DNA of 64,000 nucleotides from Tribonema minus (lineage: Eukaryota > Sar > Xanthophyceae > Tribonematales > Tribonemataceae), in NCBI GenBank assembly GCA_017506865.1, contig JAFCMP010000446.1, forward strand, positions 744,001 to 808,000, given 5' to 3'. This document shows positions 32,701 to 44,500 of this stretch, piece by piece (position 1 is the stretch's first letter; each line of letters opens with the position of its first letter). Under the pieces are notes generated by a model. The model worked only from the letters and a program-made list of their open reading frames with translations, had not been told where the DNA came from and did not search any database. The translations under genes were made by a program, and so were the position numbers.

Positions 32701-35700
32701 TGACATCGCTTCACTGCGAACGTACACAAAGACATACAGACAGGGAAGGCGATGCTGGGGCTGGGGCGGTAGGGGGTGGGAGGAGGGGTGAGAGAAGGGT
32801 GGGGGGGGGGGCTCACCTGCCGATACCGCATAGTGGGATTGCTGCTCCAGAGAGCGTACTTGGCGGCGGTGGCGGGGTTCATGAAGATGGCATTGATGGC
32901 GCCGGCGCAGCTGCCCGCGAGGAAGTGCGCGACGCGCGGATGCTCGGGCACCGCGTCCCGCGCGATGGGCATGAATATCTCTGCGCAGCGCGACAACGCG
33001 TGCGGTGCGGTGCGGTTACGAAGCAGAAGATCGCAGAGCTCTGGGTGACAAGGTGTGGTTAGCCGCAAGTGCCTTCCGCCAATGACCGTGATGTATTGGG
33101 TGATGAGCAAAAGCAGCGGAGCAAGCTTGTGACTGGAGGGTAATGCAAGACGACTTGGTGGAGGGTTTGCGCGTTGCGCAGCCAACGGGGATGCGGGTTG
33201 GCGCAGCAGTGGCATGGCGTGCGAAGCATCTCAGTGCTCAGCACGGCGTGTGCAAATAGATGCGGCAGTGCTGCGCAGACCAGTCGCTGACTGCAGCCGC
33301 GTGCGTCAGCTCGGCAGCAAGCCTGGCGTCAGCACCATGTCAGCTGCGCGTTGTCTGCTTGCGCGGAGGGCGGAAATCGCTGACGGATGAGCATCGTGTG
33401 GCGTTGACCGATGCACAAGCTTTTGCTCAGGTGCACAGGGACCTACAGGCACATACATGAAACTCTTGTGGAGTAGTCATTCTACACAAGCTGAGTCGCA
33501 AATGACACTTTGGCCCTGACCATAGAGCTAGCCCTAACCCAAACTCCAACCCTAACACCGCTGGCGCCTCCCACAGATGCAACAACAGAGTGCACGCACG
33601 TTGCAACACAGCATTCGGCAGCAGATTGAGCAGCGAGCATCATGACAAGGAGGCTGGGGGTGAGGGGCCTCCCTCCCCCCCCCCCCCCCCTCCCTCTCCA
33701 CCAATCGGCAAACCAAGTGGCATGTGTCATGGGCGAGTTGAAGTACCGTGCGCTGAGCCATGCGACCAAAAACTTCAACGTTGTCAATCATCAATCAGGC
33801 TCAGGCGTGCGCTGACAGCAGGCGCGCCGCAAGGACCGTTCTGCTGAACATTCCACACAATTCCATGCTGAAGGAGACAGCTACTGCTCTCAGCCCCCCC
33901 CCCCCCCCCTTCCCCCCCAGGCTCCACCAATCTGCGAATCACGCAAATCGCTAAGTAGCTTGTGCCATTGGCGAATTCAAGCCACCGTATGCCCTCACTT
34001 GAACCTTGTAAACTTCAGCATTGTCGATCATCAATTAGTGCACACCGCAGCGCCCGCAAAGCACATACATTCCACTGACTGATCCACGCGCCATTCGCAC
34101 TGGACAAGACCGCTGCTGCTCTCACCTTCTAGCGGGAAATACAGACCGGAGCTGATCATGCGCAGGAATATCGACTGGCTGAAGCCCTGGTAGGGCGAGC
34201 GCCAGTTCTCCGGGTTGAGGAAGCGCCGCTTGTTGGTGATGCTCAGGTACAGGGCGCGGTCCCTACAGGGTGAGGCAGAATGCAGCGTTAGAGGCAGAAT
34301 TCCCGGCTTTATTGGCGAAATCAGTTGTGCGGCAGAACTCCAAGGGCCATTTGGCAGAACAAGTTCTGCTTCTGAGGGGGGGGGCGAGCACCACTGAGTT
34401 CCGCCCCTAGAGATGTAGATTTTTGGTGACGCTCAGGTTAAGGGCGAGGTCCCTGCATGGTGAGGCAGAATGCAGAGTTAGCGGTAGAATTCCCGGCTAT
34501 ATTGGCGAAATCATTAGTGCCTCGTTGACGTGGGGTAATCAATTCGTGCCTTGTTAGTTGAATCTGCTTGTTGGTGATGCTCAGGTACAAGGCGCGGTCC
34601 CTACCTACCATAATGAGGCAGAATGCAGGGTGAGCGTAGGAACTGTGAAGTCGTTTGGCACAACAAGTTTGGCCTTTGTGGGTGGGCAGAACTAGTTCAG
34701 CTCTAGAAATAATGCTTGGTGATGCTCAGGTACAAAATGCGGTCGCTGCACAGGGGGCAGGTCTAGCGCAACTTAGAGGTTTTACTAGCAGCGGGACTAC
34801 CAGTGATCAGCGAAACTATCTGTGCCTTGTGGATGGGCGTAATGAGTTCTACCAATCAACACCACCGTGAAAACACTACGTGATGGTGATGCTCAGGTCA
34901 AAGACCGGTCCCTGCACAGTGAGCCAACAAAGATACTTCAACATGGCAGTGGCCCCATACGCAGAGGGCCAACCTATGACTGCTCATGATGTTATGATCA
35001 CATACTGCAGCGTGTCTGGCAACACTTTAACTCACAGATGGCAATGCATACTTTGAAATACTTGCCATGTAGATAACAGTATGCTTATAGTTTGTATGTA
35101 TATGTACTAAATGCATGTGAGTGTGCCATGCGTCTGTGCCTTGCAGCACCGAACCGTGCAAGCGACCAGAATCCAAATCCTCGCAGAGTAAGCAGGCATT
35201 TCAGGGCAGAAATATGACACGCCCGCTGACATGGAGTGTCGCCTGGAATTGCTTGGGGCATCGCTACAGCTAGTGTTTGGGTGAGGGGGAGCTGCACATT
35301 GATGACACAATGTGCATCAACCGTGCGGTCACTTCACACGCAGTGATGAGCGCTGTGATGTGCATGCGCAGGCCCAGCTCTCAGGGGCGGAGGCTGAGCG
35401 CTGCTGCAAAACAACAACGGTGTAAGTGTATGCTCATCAGTGATGAGCCACTGCCCAGGCATGGCATACACGCCAGCCACTGAATTGAGGCATCCAGCTG
35501 GCGTGAGCGCGCACAGCTTCCATTTCACGAGCGTGCTCATTCTGACATAATACGACCTCTGGCGCTGCTGCCGGTGCTGCTTTCAGCTGCCTCTCGCGCG
35601 CTGTCGCGCTGACCCTGCACACCCCTGACACTGACCCCCACTAGCGGCGCTGATCGGTTGCTTTGCCCGCGAAACTGCTAGGCCAGGGCTGGCATGCACT

Positions 35701-37193
35701 GGACAGCGCCAGGTGCAAATTATGACTAACGGCCCTTGAATTGAATTTGCACTTGAGTTCTTGGGGGGTCTGGCGGCCCGTCGGCTGCTGAGCATCACTG
35801 CGGCCATCACTTTCGTGCATCCATCACACAATGTTGGCACAGCTGCCGCTTTGGTGCCTCAGGGTTGAGGCAAGGAGACACATGAGGCCAGTACCAGGCG
35901 ACAGCTTAGAATGAGGGTTGGGGTCAGGGCCAGGCTGACCACCTCGCTGCAGCGCCGGCAAATGGCGCAGAGCCTAAGCCTAGCCCTAATTGCGCGGCAG
36001 CAGGCGTTACAGCAAGCATACCAGCAATACAGATGGCGTACACAAACAGGACCGCTCAGAGGGCACAATCCTAGCCATAACCCTAATGTTAAAAGACCGC
36101 GCTGCGTGAGCATTTGACCCGTAGCCAGCGATGGCAGGCGTGGCTCAAAGCAAGCTTGCATTCGCAGCGGGGTGCGTGTACGTGTTGTGTGCGCACAGGG
36201 GGAGCAGCTCTTGCGCGCACGCGGCACACTGCAGATGCCACTTGAGCAGCAGGCATCCTTGCTGCCACAATGCAGGTGCCCAGAGGCTTATGCCGCCTGA
36301 TGTCGCAATGGAAGGCACATGCGGCTAACCACTACTTGGCACCTAGAGCTCTACCATTTTGATTCGTTTCCAATGATTGGGCCGGCAGCTTTCGCAAGTG
36401 CAGATGAAGGCAGAGGGTGGTTGCTCTGGTTGCGCTTTGAGGCTGGCCTAATGGAAAGCCTGGCCAGTCGCAATCGAGTAGCGCCTCATGGCGTTGCTGC
36501 ACATCATTTTCGACGCCGTGCGGTGTGATCGATTGCAGCCTCAGCTCATCCCGATCTGCTTTCACTAGCACAGATGATATGTACTTCGAAGTAGTGCTTT
36601 CGTTTCATGACGTGTGTGGTGGAACCTTGTTGGTGTGATTTCTCGCAGACAGGCGACTGATGGCTACTTACTCTGAAAAAGGGCCAAATATGCGTTCAGG
36701 TCATGTCTTCATTTGTTGACAAGAGCAATTGATACAATTGTGGTAGCTGCTGATGTACAAGCCACAGTTTGAGTTGCTTATTCACGTTGTCGTCAGGCAA
36801 AGGTGCAGAGCATATATCGCCTGGGGCCTCCACACAGGTGTGAGAAGTAGAGAAAGCTCAAGCCAGTCACTTGGCTTATCCTTGACGGCAGATGCCTTTG
36901 CTGGAGTATTGCGGGTGTGCAGGAACCGAGGCGCCACGAAGCTCGGCTTGCAGCGACGCGTGGAGTGTCAACACCACACCGACCATCGACCACCATAATA
37001 GCACAACTATCATTAATTCTGCAATCAGCATCATCACGCGCAGCGGCCAGCAAGGGGCTGTTGGGAAGAAAGTCAGTTGATGAACGCACCATGGGTTGAA
37101 GAGGGCTGCCTGAATGCCACCAGCTGTGAGTCCACACAGCACCTTTCGCAGGTCCTTTTGCAACGCCTTCGGAGGCTGCGCATCCTCCTCCAT
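29706..37193 (-). CDS. Divergent mitochondrial carrier (SLC25-type) protein
   Basis: Five minus-strand exons, 37193-37090, 34262-34126, 32980-32817, 31591-31238 and 29954-29706 (TGA), join in phase to 335 residues, the usual carrier length. Three carrier repeats are visible. Repeat 1 has AGGIQAALFNPWDRALYLS, where the PxDxxx signature is created across the exon 1/2 splice. Repeat 2 has AGAINAIFMNPATAAKYALW. Repeat 3 has MLSSPFNYVRNIKYG followed by LRLGWGTLRAGLGMAVGARL. The acidic residue of the Px[DE]xx[RK] signature is lost in repeats 2 (Thr) and 3 (Asn), so the matrix salt-bridge network is unusual. The C-terminus is a polar poly-Gln tail of about 30 residues. The start is the first ATG of a short reading frame; no transit peptide is expected. 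I cannot name the substrate. Intron 4 contains a transposon, and introns 1, 3 and 4 hold exon-edge copies. Confidence 0.87.
30100..30165 (-). repeat. 5'-edge copy of mitochondrial carrier exon 5
   Basis: On the minus strand, an acceptor followed by AQVIRRRSGLLPALSL, close to the true AQIMRRRSGLLPALSL at 29954. Confidence 0.88.
30287..31054. mobile_element. Non-autonomous hAT-like DNA transposon (768 bp) with 8-bp target-site duplication
   Basis: The ends are a perfect 17-bp terminal inverted repeat, CACACCTTAGACGACGG on the left and its reverse complement on the right. Both ends are flanked by the same 8 bp, AATGTTTT (30279-30286 and 31055-31062), a target-site duplication length typical of hAT elements. 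Subterminal regions repeat short GACGACGG and CGTCGCGAC words, and GTCGTGCAGACGAC occurs twice internally, as expected of transposase-binding clusters. No transposase reading frame is visible. The element lies in the last intron of the mitochondrial carrier gene. Confidence 0.88.
31690..32640 (-). repeat. Array of 5'-edge copies of mitochondrial carrier exon 4
   Basis: Six copies (about 31696-31752, 31860-31914, 32028-32085, 32208-32270, 32418-32473 and 32583-32637) of the acceptor plus VVARMWRDGRLAPFLKG, at intervals of about 165-200 bp upstream of the real exon at 31591. Confidence 0.93.
32351..32396. repeat. Head-to-head (TTAGGG)n/(CCCTAA)n junction
   Basis: About three to four TTAGGG units are immediately followed by about three to four CCCTAA units, forming a near-perfect 46-bp palindrome in carrier intron 3. 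Confidence 0.93.
33010..33095 (-). repeat. Dispersed ~110-bp repeat, copy E
   Basis: Minus-strand copy of the 3' two thirds (GTCATTGGCGGAAGGCACTT through GAGCTCTGCGATC), in carrier intron 2. Confidence 0.82.
33590..34090. repeat. Diverged tandem duplication in carrier intron 2
   Basis: Two blocks of about 240 bp share the order: poly-C tract, CTCCACCAAT, GGCGA.TT.AA, AACTTCA, ATTGTCNATCATCAAT, CTGCTCTCA. They lie just downstream, on the gene strand, of exon 2. Confidence 0.65.
34395..34925 (-). repeat. Array of 5'-edge copies of mitochondrial carrier exon 2
   Basis: Four copies of the acceptor and the bases for DRALYLSIT (about 34395-34480, 34560-34640, 34705-34760 and 34880-34925), within about 150-bp units that also share GAGGCAGAATGCAG. 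Confidence 0.88.
36305..36372 (+). repeat. Dispersed ~110-bp repeat, copy F
   Basis: The 3' half only (GGAAGGCACATGCGGCTAAC through GAGCTCTAC and GATTCGTTTCC), in carrier intron 1. Confidence 0.8.
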
Positions 37194-38287
37194 GCCACCG
37201 GCCGGCCGCGTCACGGCGTCTTGTCTCGGCCGGCGATGAAAGTTCAACGTTTTGAAAGTTCACGTTAGGGTTAAGGTTTTTTAAGTTAGCCTGCTATGTG
37301 TTGAGGGATATCAGTGCTCCAAACAAAAAACCTCGAATCCCCTCCCCTCTGGACAGGTCATCGCGCTGGCTTCCGTGTCCCCCCCTGCCTGATCCGCGCT
37401 TTTCTCATCTCTCACATTTGTCACACATGCACAGATGGTTCTCCCTGCCGCAGCACTGGCACGGGCGCTCCACACTGGCCCTGTGTCATGAAAATGTCTA
37501 CGACTCCATCACATAATGAAAGTGGGGACACGCCCTTACTCACTGCACATGCTTTGTAATTCGTCCGATGCTACAACAGAGGCCTTGTCAGCAGCTCATG
37601 ACATCTGTATGTGCCATGAGGTAGAGCAGCTCATGACATCTGTATGTGCCATGAGGTGGGAGGAGGAGGGCAAGGCTGGTATTGGTGTCGCCGCATGCAT
37701 GGAACAACTGTTTGCACCGCAAATGGCACTGCATCAGCCATGCAACACATCTGCTGAGGCCTCAGCCCTGTCTCTGATTTTCAAGTGTCTGTGTGCACGC
37801 GACGGCCTTGCTGCACATATGCTGCTGCAATGCGCATAGGTCATGCATGCTGGCAACCAACATACATGTTGACGCACTCGTATACTGCAAAGGCACAGAT
37901 TGGCAGCCAAGGCAGCACCTTTGGATGCTCTGCATTGTAATGAAATGAGCTGAGCATCTGCACGGAGCAAGGCTGCACCGTAATGTATTTCATTTGCCGG
38001 GGGGGGGTTGGAAGTAAGCGTCGCTGTGCCAACATGCAGATGGCTGCCCCCCCCGGCTCATCCCGCACACGCACACGCAGAACTCCATAGAGATCGCGCA
38101 GCAGCAGTAGCAGCGGCGGCGGCACACGCGCCGCAATGCTGCTACAAGCCCTTGGGCGCTGCGGCGCGAAACTCCGCAGCGACCGCGCAGCAGCAGCACC
38201 AGCGGCGGCAGCAGCGGCAGCGGCAAACGCGCCGCGACGCTGCCATGAGCCCTCTGGCGCTGCGGCGCGGAATTCCGCAGCGACCGC

Positions 38288-38326
<39 letters not shown>

Positions 38327-38341
38327 CACAACGCAACGCCG
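37194..38341. other. Intergenic region, carrier 5' side / NUFIP1 3' side
   Basis: No gene recognised. The last 350 bp before the NUFIP1 stop is GCAGCA/GCGGC-rich, with the block CTCCGCAGCGACCGCGCAGC repeated about three times at 38080-38300. Confidence 0.55.
37585..37660. repeat. 34-bp exact tandem duplication
   Basis: Two consecutive copies of a unit containing CTCATGACATCTGTATGTGC between the carrier and NUFIP1 genes. Confidence 0.85.
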
Positions 38342-41300
38342 CTACGAGCTCTCGGGCGCAGCGGCGCGCGTGAGGAAGTCCGTCGCGACCAGATACCGGA
38401 TGCACTGCAGCGTGAGGCTCGCCTCCTGGCGCATCTCGCGCGAGAGCAGGCCCTTGAGGAGCGTCGGCTGCGCGCTGGCGAAGCGCGCGCGGGCTTCGCG
38501 GCGGACAGCGGCGGCGGCGGCGGCGACCGCGGCGGCTTTCCCGGCAGGCTCCGTGCCTGCGCAAGTCACGCCAAGACGAGGACTGTGAGGTGCTTGTCGA
38601 TGAGATTATCAGCCGAGTAAGCCATCAGCGGCAACGGCAGCGCATGAACGCAGCGGCTTTGCACCTCTGTCCCAGGCTTGCAGGGGTGGTCGTGATGACT
38701 GCTCAAAAGCATAGCTCTAATAGGTGTGCGCTTGACATGAACACGGGGCACCGTCTGGCAGCTAAGTGAATGTCAACTGCAGTTTGCATTTGAACAGTAT
38801 GCGCGCGAGCCTCGCGCCATACGGCAGCCGCGGCGGCAGCAGCAGTTGCGGCGGCGCGTGCTGCAAAGTGTAGAACAGCGGCAGAACGCAAATGAGCTTT
38901 CGGCGCGTTGTCCGCGGATGGTCATGCCCCGCATTGCGAACGAACGGTGCCAGTGAGACGGAAAGTCGCCTGCAACAATAAAGGACGAGCGGTGGCTGCT
39001 GCAATGAACGAGGCCGCGCACTGCTGGCGTGACCCCAGCGCAGCGCCTCAAAACTAGCCCAAACCCTAACCCTAACCTCCCGGAATGGTGCCCCAGAGGG
39101 GACGCTCCCAAAGCCACAGCACCGCTCAGCACGCCAGTGCAGACGTTACCACGATGCCTCTTGTAAGTATGCATACATGAGTGATGTACGCCACCTGCCT
39201 GTGCACAACTCGCGGTTGCACGGCTTGCGCAAACCGCCAACACAAATAGCAGCGCACGGCCACGCAGCCGCGCAACCGTAGACCGCAATTCAGCCCGCGC
39301 AGCGACGCACCTGCCGTCGCCTGCGCGCCGCCGCCCGCAGCAGCAGCGGCACCGGCGCCTGCCACAAACCCCGCGGGCAGCTCGTGCAGGTACTGGCAGC
39401 TGCGGCCGCGCGTGCAGCCGCGCCCTGCGGCGTACCAGCGGCATGGCGGCGGCGGCGTCGTGTGGCTGAACGTGCAGCGCGCGTTGAGGCAACGGCCGTG
39501 GAAGAAGTACTTGCATGCGCGCTGGTGCCGCCCGCCGCCGCCGCCGCCGCCGCCGCCGGCCTCGGCTGCCGCGGTGGCGGCAGAAGCAGAGGAGGCGGCG
39601 GCAGCGGCGGTGCTGTCGCCGTCGGCAGCTTCCGCGATGCTGTCGCCAGGGGGCACCGGCGCTGCCGCCTCCGCGGCCCTGTCGGCAGCAGGCAACCGCG
39701 GTTGCGCAGCAGCAGCATCAGCGGCGGCGGCGCCGTCGTCGCTGCTGCGGTAGTGGGCGGCGACGCGTGAGCAGGCAATATAAGTTGAGAAGCCGTGAGG
39801 GCATTCAGGTTTTGAAGGCCGCTTGTGTTGTGGCAAGGCACAGCACCATTGCAGGCTGAGGACATTGCAGGTGCTGCCTTCTTCCATGATGACAGCGAGA
39901 AGCCTTTCGTCAAGCGCTGATTGCCAAAAGGGATTTGATTGCATCGCGCGCTAATCATAATATTAAGAGCTTGTTGTGGCTCACGCTTGTTGTGGCTCAC
40001 GCAGCGCAGTGTAATCAAGATAGCAAATGGGCGGTATCGCCCTCCCCACCATAAACACTTGTGCAGACTGTTCAGCCTCGACACAACTTCAACAAGACTG
40101 CTTCAACTTCAAGTGTCACATCAGCACCTGCAACTGCAAGTGCAACATCAGGCAGGGGGTCTCGCTGTCACATGATGCCAATTCATTGTGTTCTTCCCAG
40201 TAGCATACGCATGCGCCGGAGCAAAGGCGCGGCTGATCAGCAGTGCTCTAACAAACCCCACCGCGCTCAACAGCCCCTGCTTAAAAGCCAGTCAGCGGTG
40301 CTAACGAGGAGGGGCAGCATGCGAGTGTCCGCTCTGAGTTGAGCGCAATGCGCTGGAAACGTCCAGATGCCTGCCTTGAAACATGCGCTTACAGCGAGGT
40401 TTGGCATTCAAGCAGACAATGTGTTCAAACACACATCACGCAGTGATGGAGAGTTGAAGTTTTGAAGCAGCGGTGACGCACCTGCTGCCATCAGCGTACG
40501 CGCCCACTAGCGACGCCAGAGCTGCAGCACACGCAGCAGCAGCAGCAGCAGCAGACAGAGAGGCATTCACAGGGGCGCAAGACCGCGTCCATGCGTCAGC
40601 AAGTCATCAGTGAGTATTTGAGTCTTAGAGTAAGTCATCACTAAGTATTTGAGTCATTGCGGGAGGTCATGGCATGGCTCAGCGGCGCCGTGCGCGTCCG
40701 CGCGTGCAGTGGTCCAACTCGGGCGTGCACAGCGCCGATCGTGGCATTCGCGCAAGAAGCATCAGCAACTTCTGGAAAAGTGGGGACGGGCTGCAGGAAA
40801 AGTGCAACGCGGAGCAGCAGGTACGTGTGTATTTGTGTATTGCATCAACAGCGCGCACAGCTCAGCTCGTGTTAAGGCTGGTTCCTGATGGGCCCTGACA
40901 TGCCTGTCCATGTATCGCCTCCTGGTTCTCAGTGATCACTTCCTGCAACACGTGCACGTGGCTTGGGCGCCTTGGTCGTTCACTTCTGGAGCGATGGTGC
41001 GCTAGACGCCCTCAGTGCACGCGCTTGAAGTCGGGCCGCGTCGACTTGAAGTCAGGGGTGCATCAGGACATGGCGCAGCGGCCAGCGCACACAAGACGAG
41101 GCCGCGCTTCAAGTTCAAGTTCAAGTCCACTCCATACAACATACAGACCCCCCCAAGTGGCACAACTTCGCCGGCCTCCGCCACCTCCGCACCCCCGCTG
41201 CACCGCGCCGTCGGCGCCAGCGCCGCCGCCTAACCTTAGCCAATTGTGGCATTCGGGCAAGCATACCGGATTGCACACAGGGCCGAAACGCTAACCCTAA

Positions 41301-41536
41301 CCCTAACCCTAACCCTAACCTTAACCCTAACCCTGGAACGCGGAGAAGCTGGGGTACCTGTGTAATCTACGCGTGTTTGAGGTCGGGTGCATTAAGACGT
41401 GGCAGGGGCACACGAGGCCGCAGTTTAAGTTCAAGTTCAAGTCCATGCATATATACGTACCCCCTGCTGAGGCGACAACTTCGCCGGGCTCCGCCGCCTC
41501 CGCGCCCCCCTGCGCTGCGCCGCCGGCAGCGCCGCT

Positions 41537-41568
<32 letters not shown>

Positions 41569-44500
41569 TGCCGCCGCCGCCGCTGCCGTCTGCAGCCACT
41601 GGCGCAGCGGCGCTCAGCACTGCACCAGGGGCTGTATCGTGCGCCGCGTAGTAGGGGTTGGGCCCCCTACCGGCCCCCCATCGCCCCCCCCTCCCCCTCC
41701 CCAGTCCCCTGCCGCGCCTGCCGCCTTGGGGGTCGAGGCCACCTACAGCTTGGCGCTTTGCTGCAGAGGCATACGTCCACGTATACATGAGGCACGTATC
41801 CGCGTATAATGGGGGCTTAGGGGCGAGGCGAAAGGCATTAGCTCTTTGAGAGAAACTGAAGAATTGATCTGCGCGTGTTGGCTCTTGGCGAGGGTCGAGG
41901 ACGCCCACGGCCTGGCGCTTCGCTGCAGAGGCGTACATACATACATGCACGAGGCATGCAGTCCACACATTATTGAGGATTACATCGCTGCAGAGGTAGA
42001 CATGCATAAGGCGTGCAGTCCATATACTATTGAGGCTTACTTCGCTGCAGAGGCGTACATACATACATACATGAGGCGCGCAGTCCATACATTGTTGAGG
42101 CTCAGGGGCGGGGTGAGGGCTCTAGCTTTTGAGAGAAACTGAGAATTTGATGTGCGCGTGTTGCTTGTTTTCGCGCGCTGCAAGGCGAGCATGTCAGCAT
42201 CAAGTATCCTACCCCGACCCTCTGCCACTTGAACAGAGGCCACGAAGCAGCACAGGTGGCACTCATGTATGAGGCACAGATGGCAGTCATACACTGTGCT
42301 TCTCGCAGACCTAGCGGCGGCGAACGTGTCAGCATTGTGCAAACATGGCAAACAACAAGGCGCCCGCAGTGCAATGTGAATCACGGTGGTGATGCGTGTG
42401 CCGCCCGAGAGGGTGCTGCGCACGGCCGTGTATTCATGGCTCTGAGGCATGCTGCAGTGAAAACGCGTTTGAAGTTGCACTGGACGCGTTGTTGAAGTTG
42501 CTGCAGCATCGATGCCGTGCTCGCATCAATTCAGCGCAATGGCACACAGAAAAGATGACATACACAATTCTAGGTCACTGACAGCCACACACTGTCAGCT
42601 GTTGCCACCGACAGAATCGCCTTCACTCTACTTCCAATGTGTGGATATTGCGATTCAAATTGCTGGCACTCCACGCTCGCATCGTTGTCGCCCGCGTGAT
42701 GGTAGAATGGGGCGTGGGCGCCATGACAGCAGCGCTCAACTGCCAGCACTTTGCGCAGCATCACGCTGGTCGCGATCAGCCAGCGGTCGCGTCACTTCAG
42801 CTACACTCAGTCATCTGAACAGTTACAATTGACAGTTACAGGTGCCAGCCGAACGCACGCCATCCTGCTCCCGCGAGCTCACAATAGCAGCTTCCATCGG
42901 CCGTCTGTGCCCAGTCACTTTCTCGCATTCGCACATCAGTTGCACGTGGCAGTACTACTTGCACGCAGTAAAACGATGGTGGCCTCTTTAGGCCGGCTCT
43001 GTGCAGTCACTCATCTGACGTGCGCACAACAGTTACACTTGACAGTTACGCATTCAACTGCCGCGGCATCACCGCTCACCGCCGGCCTGCTCCTGCAGCT
43101 CCACATTTGTCTTGGTCGGCCAGCGCTTGCGCCGCTCCGCGCGCCACTGCGCCACCTGCGCAGCACACGCGGGAACGCAGCGCGCAGCAACCTCATTAAT
43201 AGTACACTCACTGTCCCATGAGCGACTTGGCCTGTCAGGGGTAGGGTCACTGTCCCATGAGCGACTTGGCCTGTCAGGGGTAGGGTTGGGATTGCCATAA
43301 ATCTACGTCAAACTAGGCCAGCGCTTGCGCCGCTCTGCGCGCCACTGCGCCATCTGCATGGCGCATGCAGGCGCGCAGCGCGCAGCAACTTTTGTCAAAA
43401 CGGCATACCTGAAGTATACTAACTGTCCCATGAGCGACTTGACCAGGGTTAGCTACACCACAAATCTGAGTCAAATTAAGCCAGTGTTTGCGCTGCTCTG
43501 CGGGCACTTCATGGCCTGCACAGTGCACGTAGGTGCTGCAGCGCACAGCGAGGGCCGTCAAACTCCGAGTCTGCATCATCACCCGAGTGAGTGGCTTTGT
43601 CGCCGTTAGGGTCAGCGTAACCCTGGCCCTGGGCTCTAACCCTACGTCAAGCGTCCAGACCTGTACTGCGCTAACCAGCCATCTGCGCAGCGTGTGCGCG
43701 CAATGCGGGGGGGGCGTGCCGTAAGAGTCGTCAAGAGCTCGCCTTCACTCCACCGCGCTGCATCCCGAGAGAGCTGCCCTATTCTGCTGAGCCCTGATCT
43801 CATCCAAAGGGGCAAGATGAGTATCAGCAGATGAGGCGACCACGCTAACCCTACGTCTCACCCTACGACGCGGACACTCTTGTGTTCGGCTTAAAAAGCC
43901 GAGGTGTGGCCAACCCTACCCCTCGCTTACCCCGATGGGTCAAGAAAGCTGCCCTATGTAGTAGTTTCTGGCGGCAGGTGCTCAGCTGGGTCACCGAACA
44001 CTTCAAAGTCCGGACGAGCAGAAGGGGATCGCAGCCGTACAGTTTGTGGGAGCGCAGGACGATCAACACAGGCAAGATAGCCTGCTGCGTCGATTACGAC
44101 CATTGCCGGAACGCAATGGTCATGCACTTTGACAGCCCCGCAGAGTGACGAAGGCGCTGACCGGGCTCAACGCAATGCACAAGGAGATCGGGGAGGCCCC
44201 CCGGGGCAGACGGCAACTGCGCCAAAGATGTGGCGGACACTGCGCGGGCCTAATCCTAACCCTGACCCTAACCCTAACCCAATGCCTATTCCTATTCCTA
44301 ACCCTAAACGTAACCCCAACCCTAACCGTAGCCCTAACTCTTATCCTAACCCTTACCGTGACCATAACCCCAGCTTTGATCCTACCCCTAATCCTAACCC
44401 CTTTAAAGAAAGATCGCATCAGACTCTCAGGCCCTACAGGACGTTGAGCTCTTGGTCCGCCACACTCTTGACGCCGTTGCCGCTCGCCCGCAGGGCCTCT

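Noticed and set aside
39126-39944. CCCH zinc-finger protein as a separate 272-residue gene
   Set aside because: The frame runs through the acceptor at 39745. The phases of the 40-nt exon upstream and exon 7 downstream fit a single NUFIP1-like gene.
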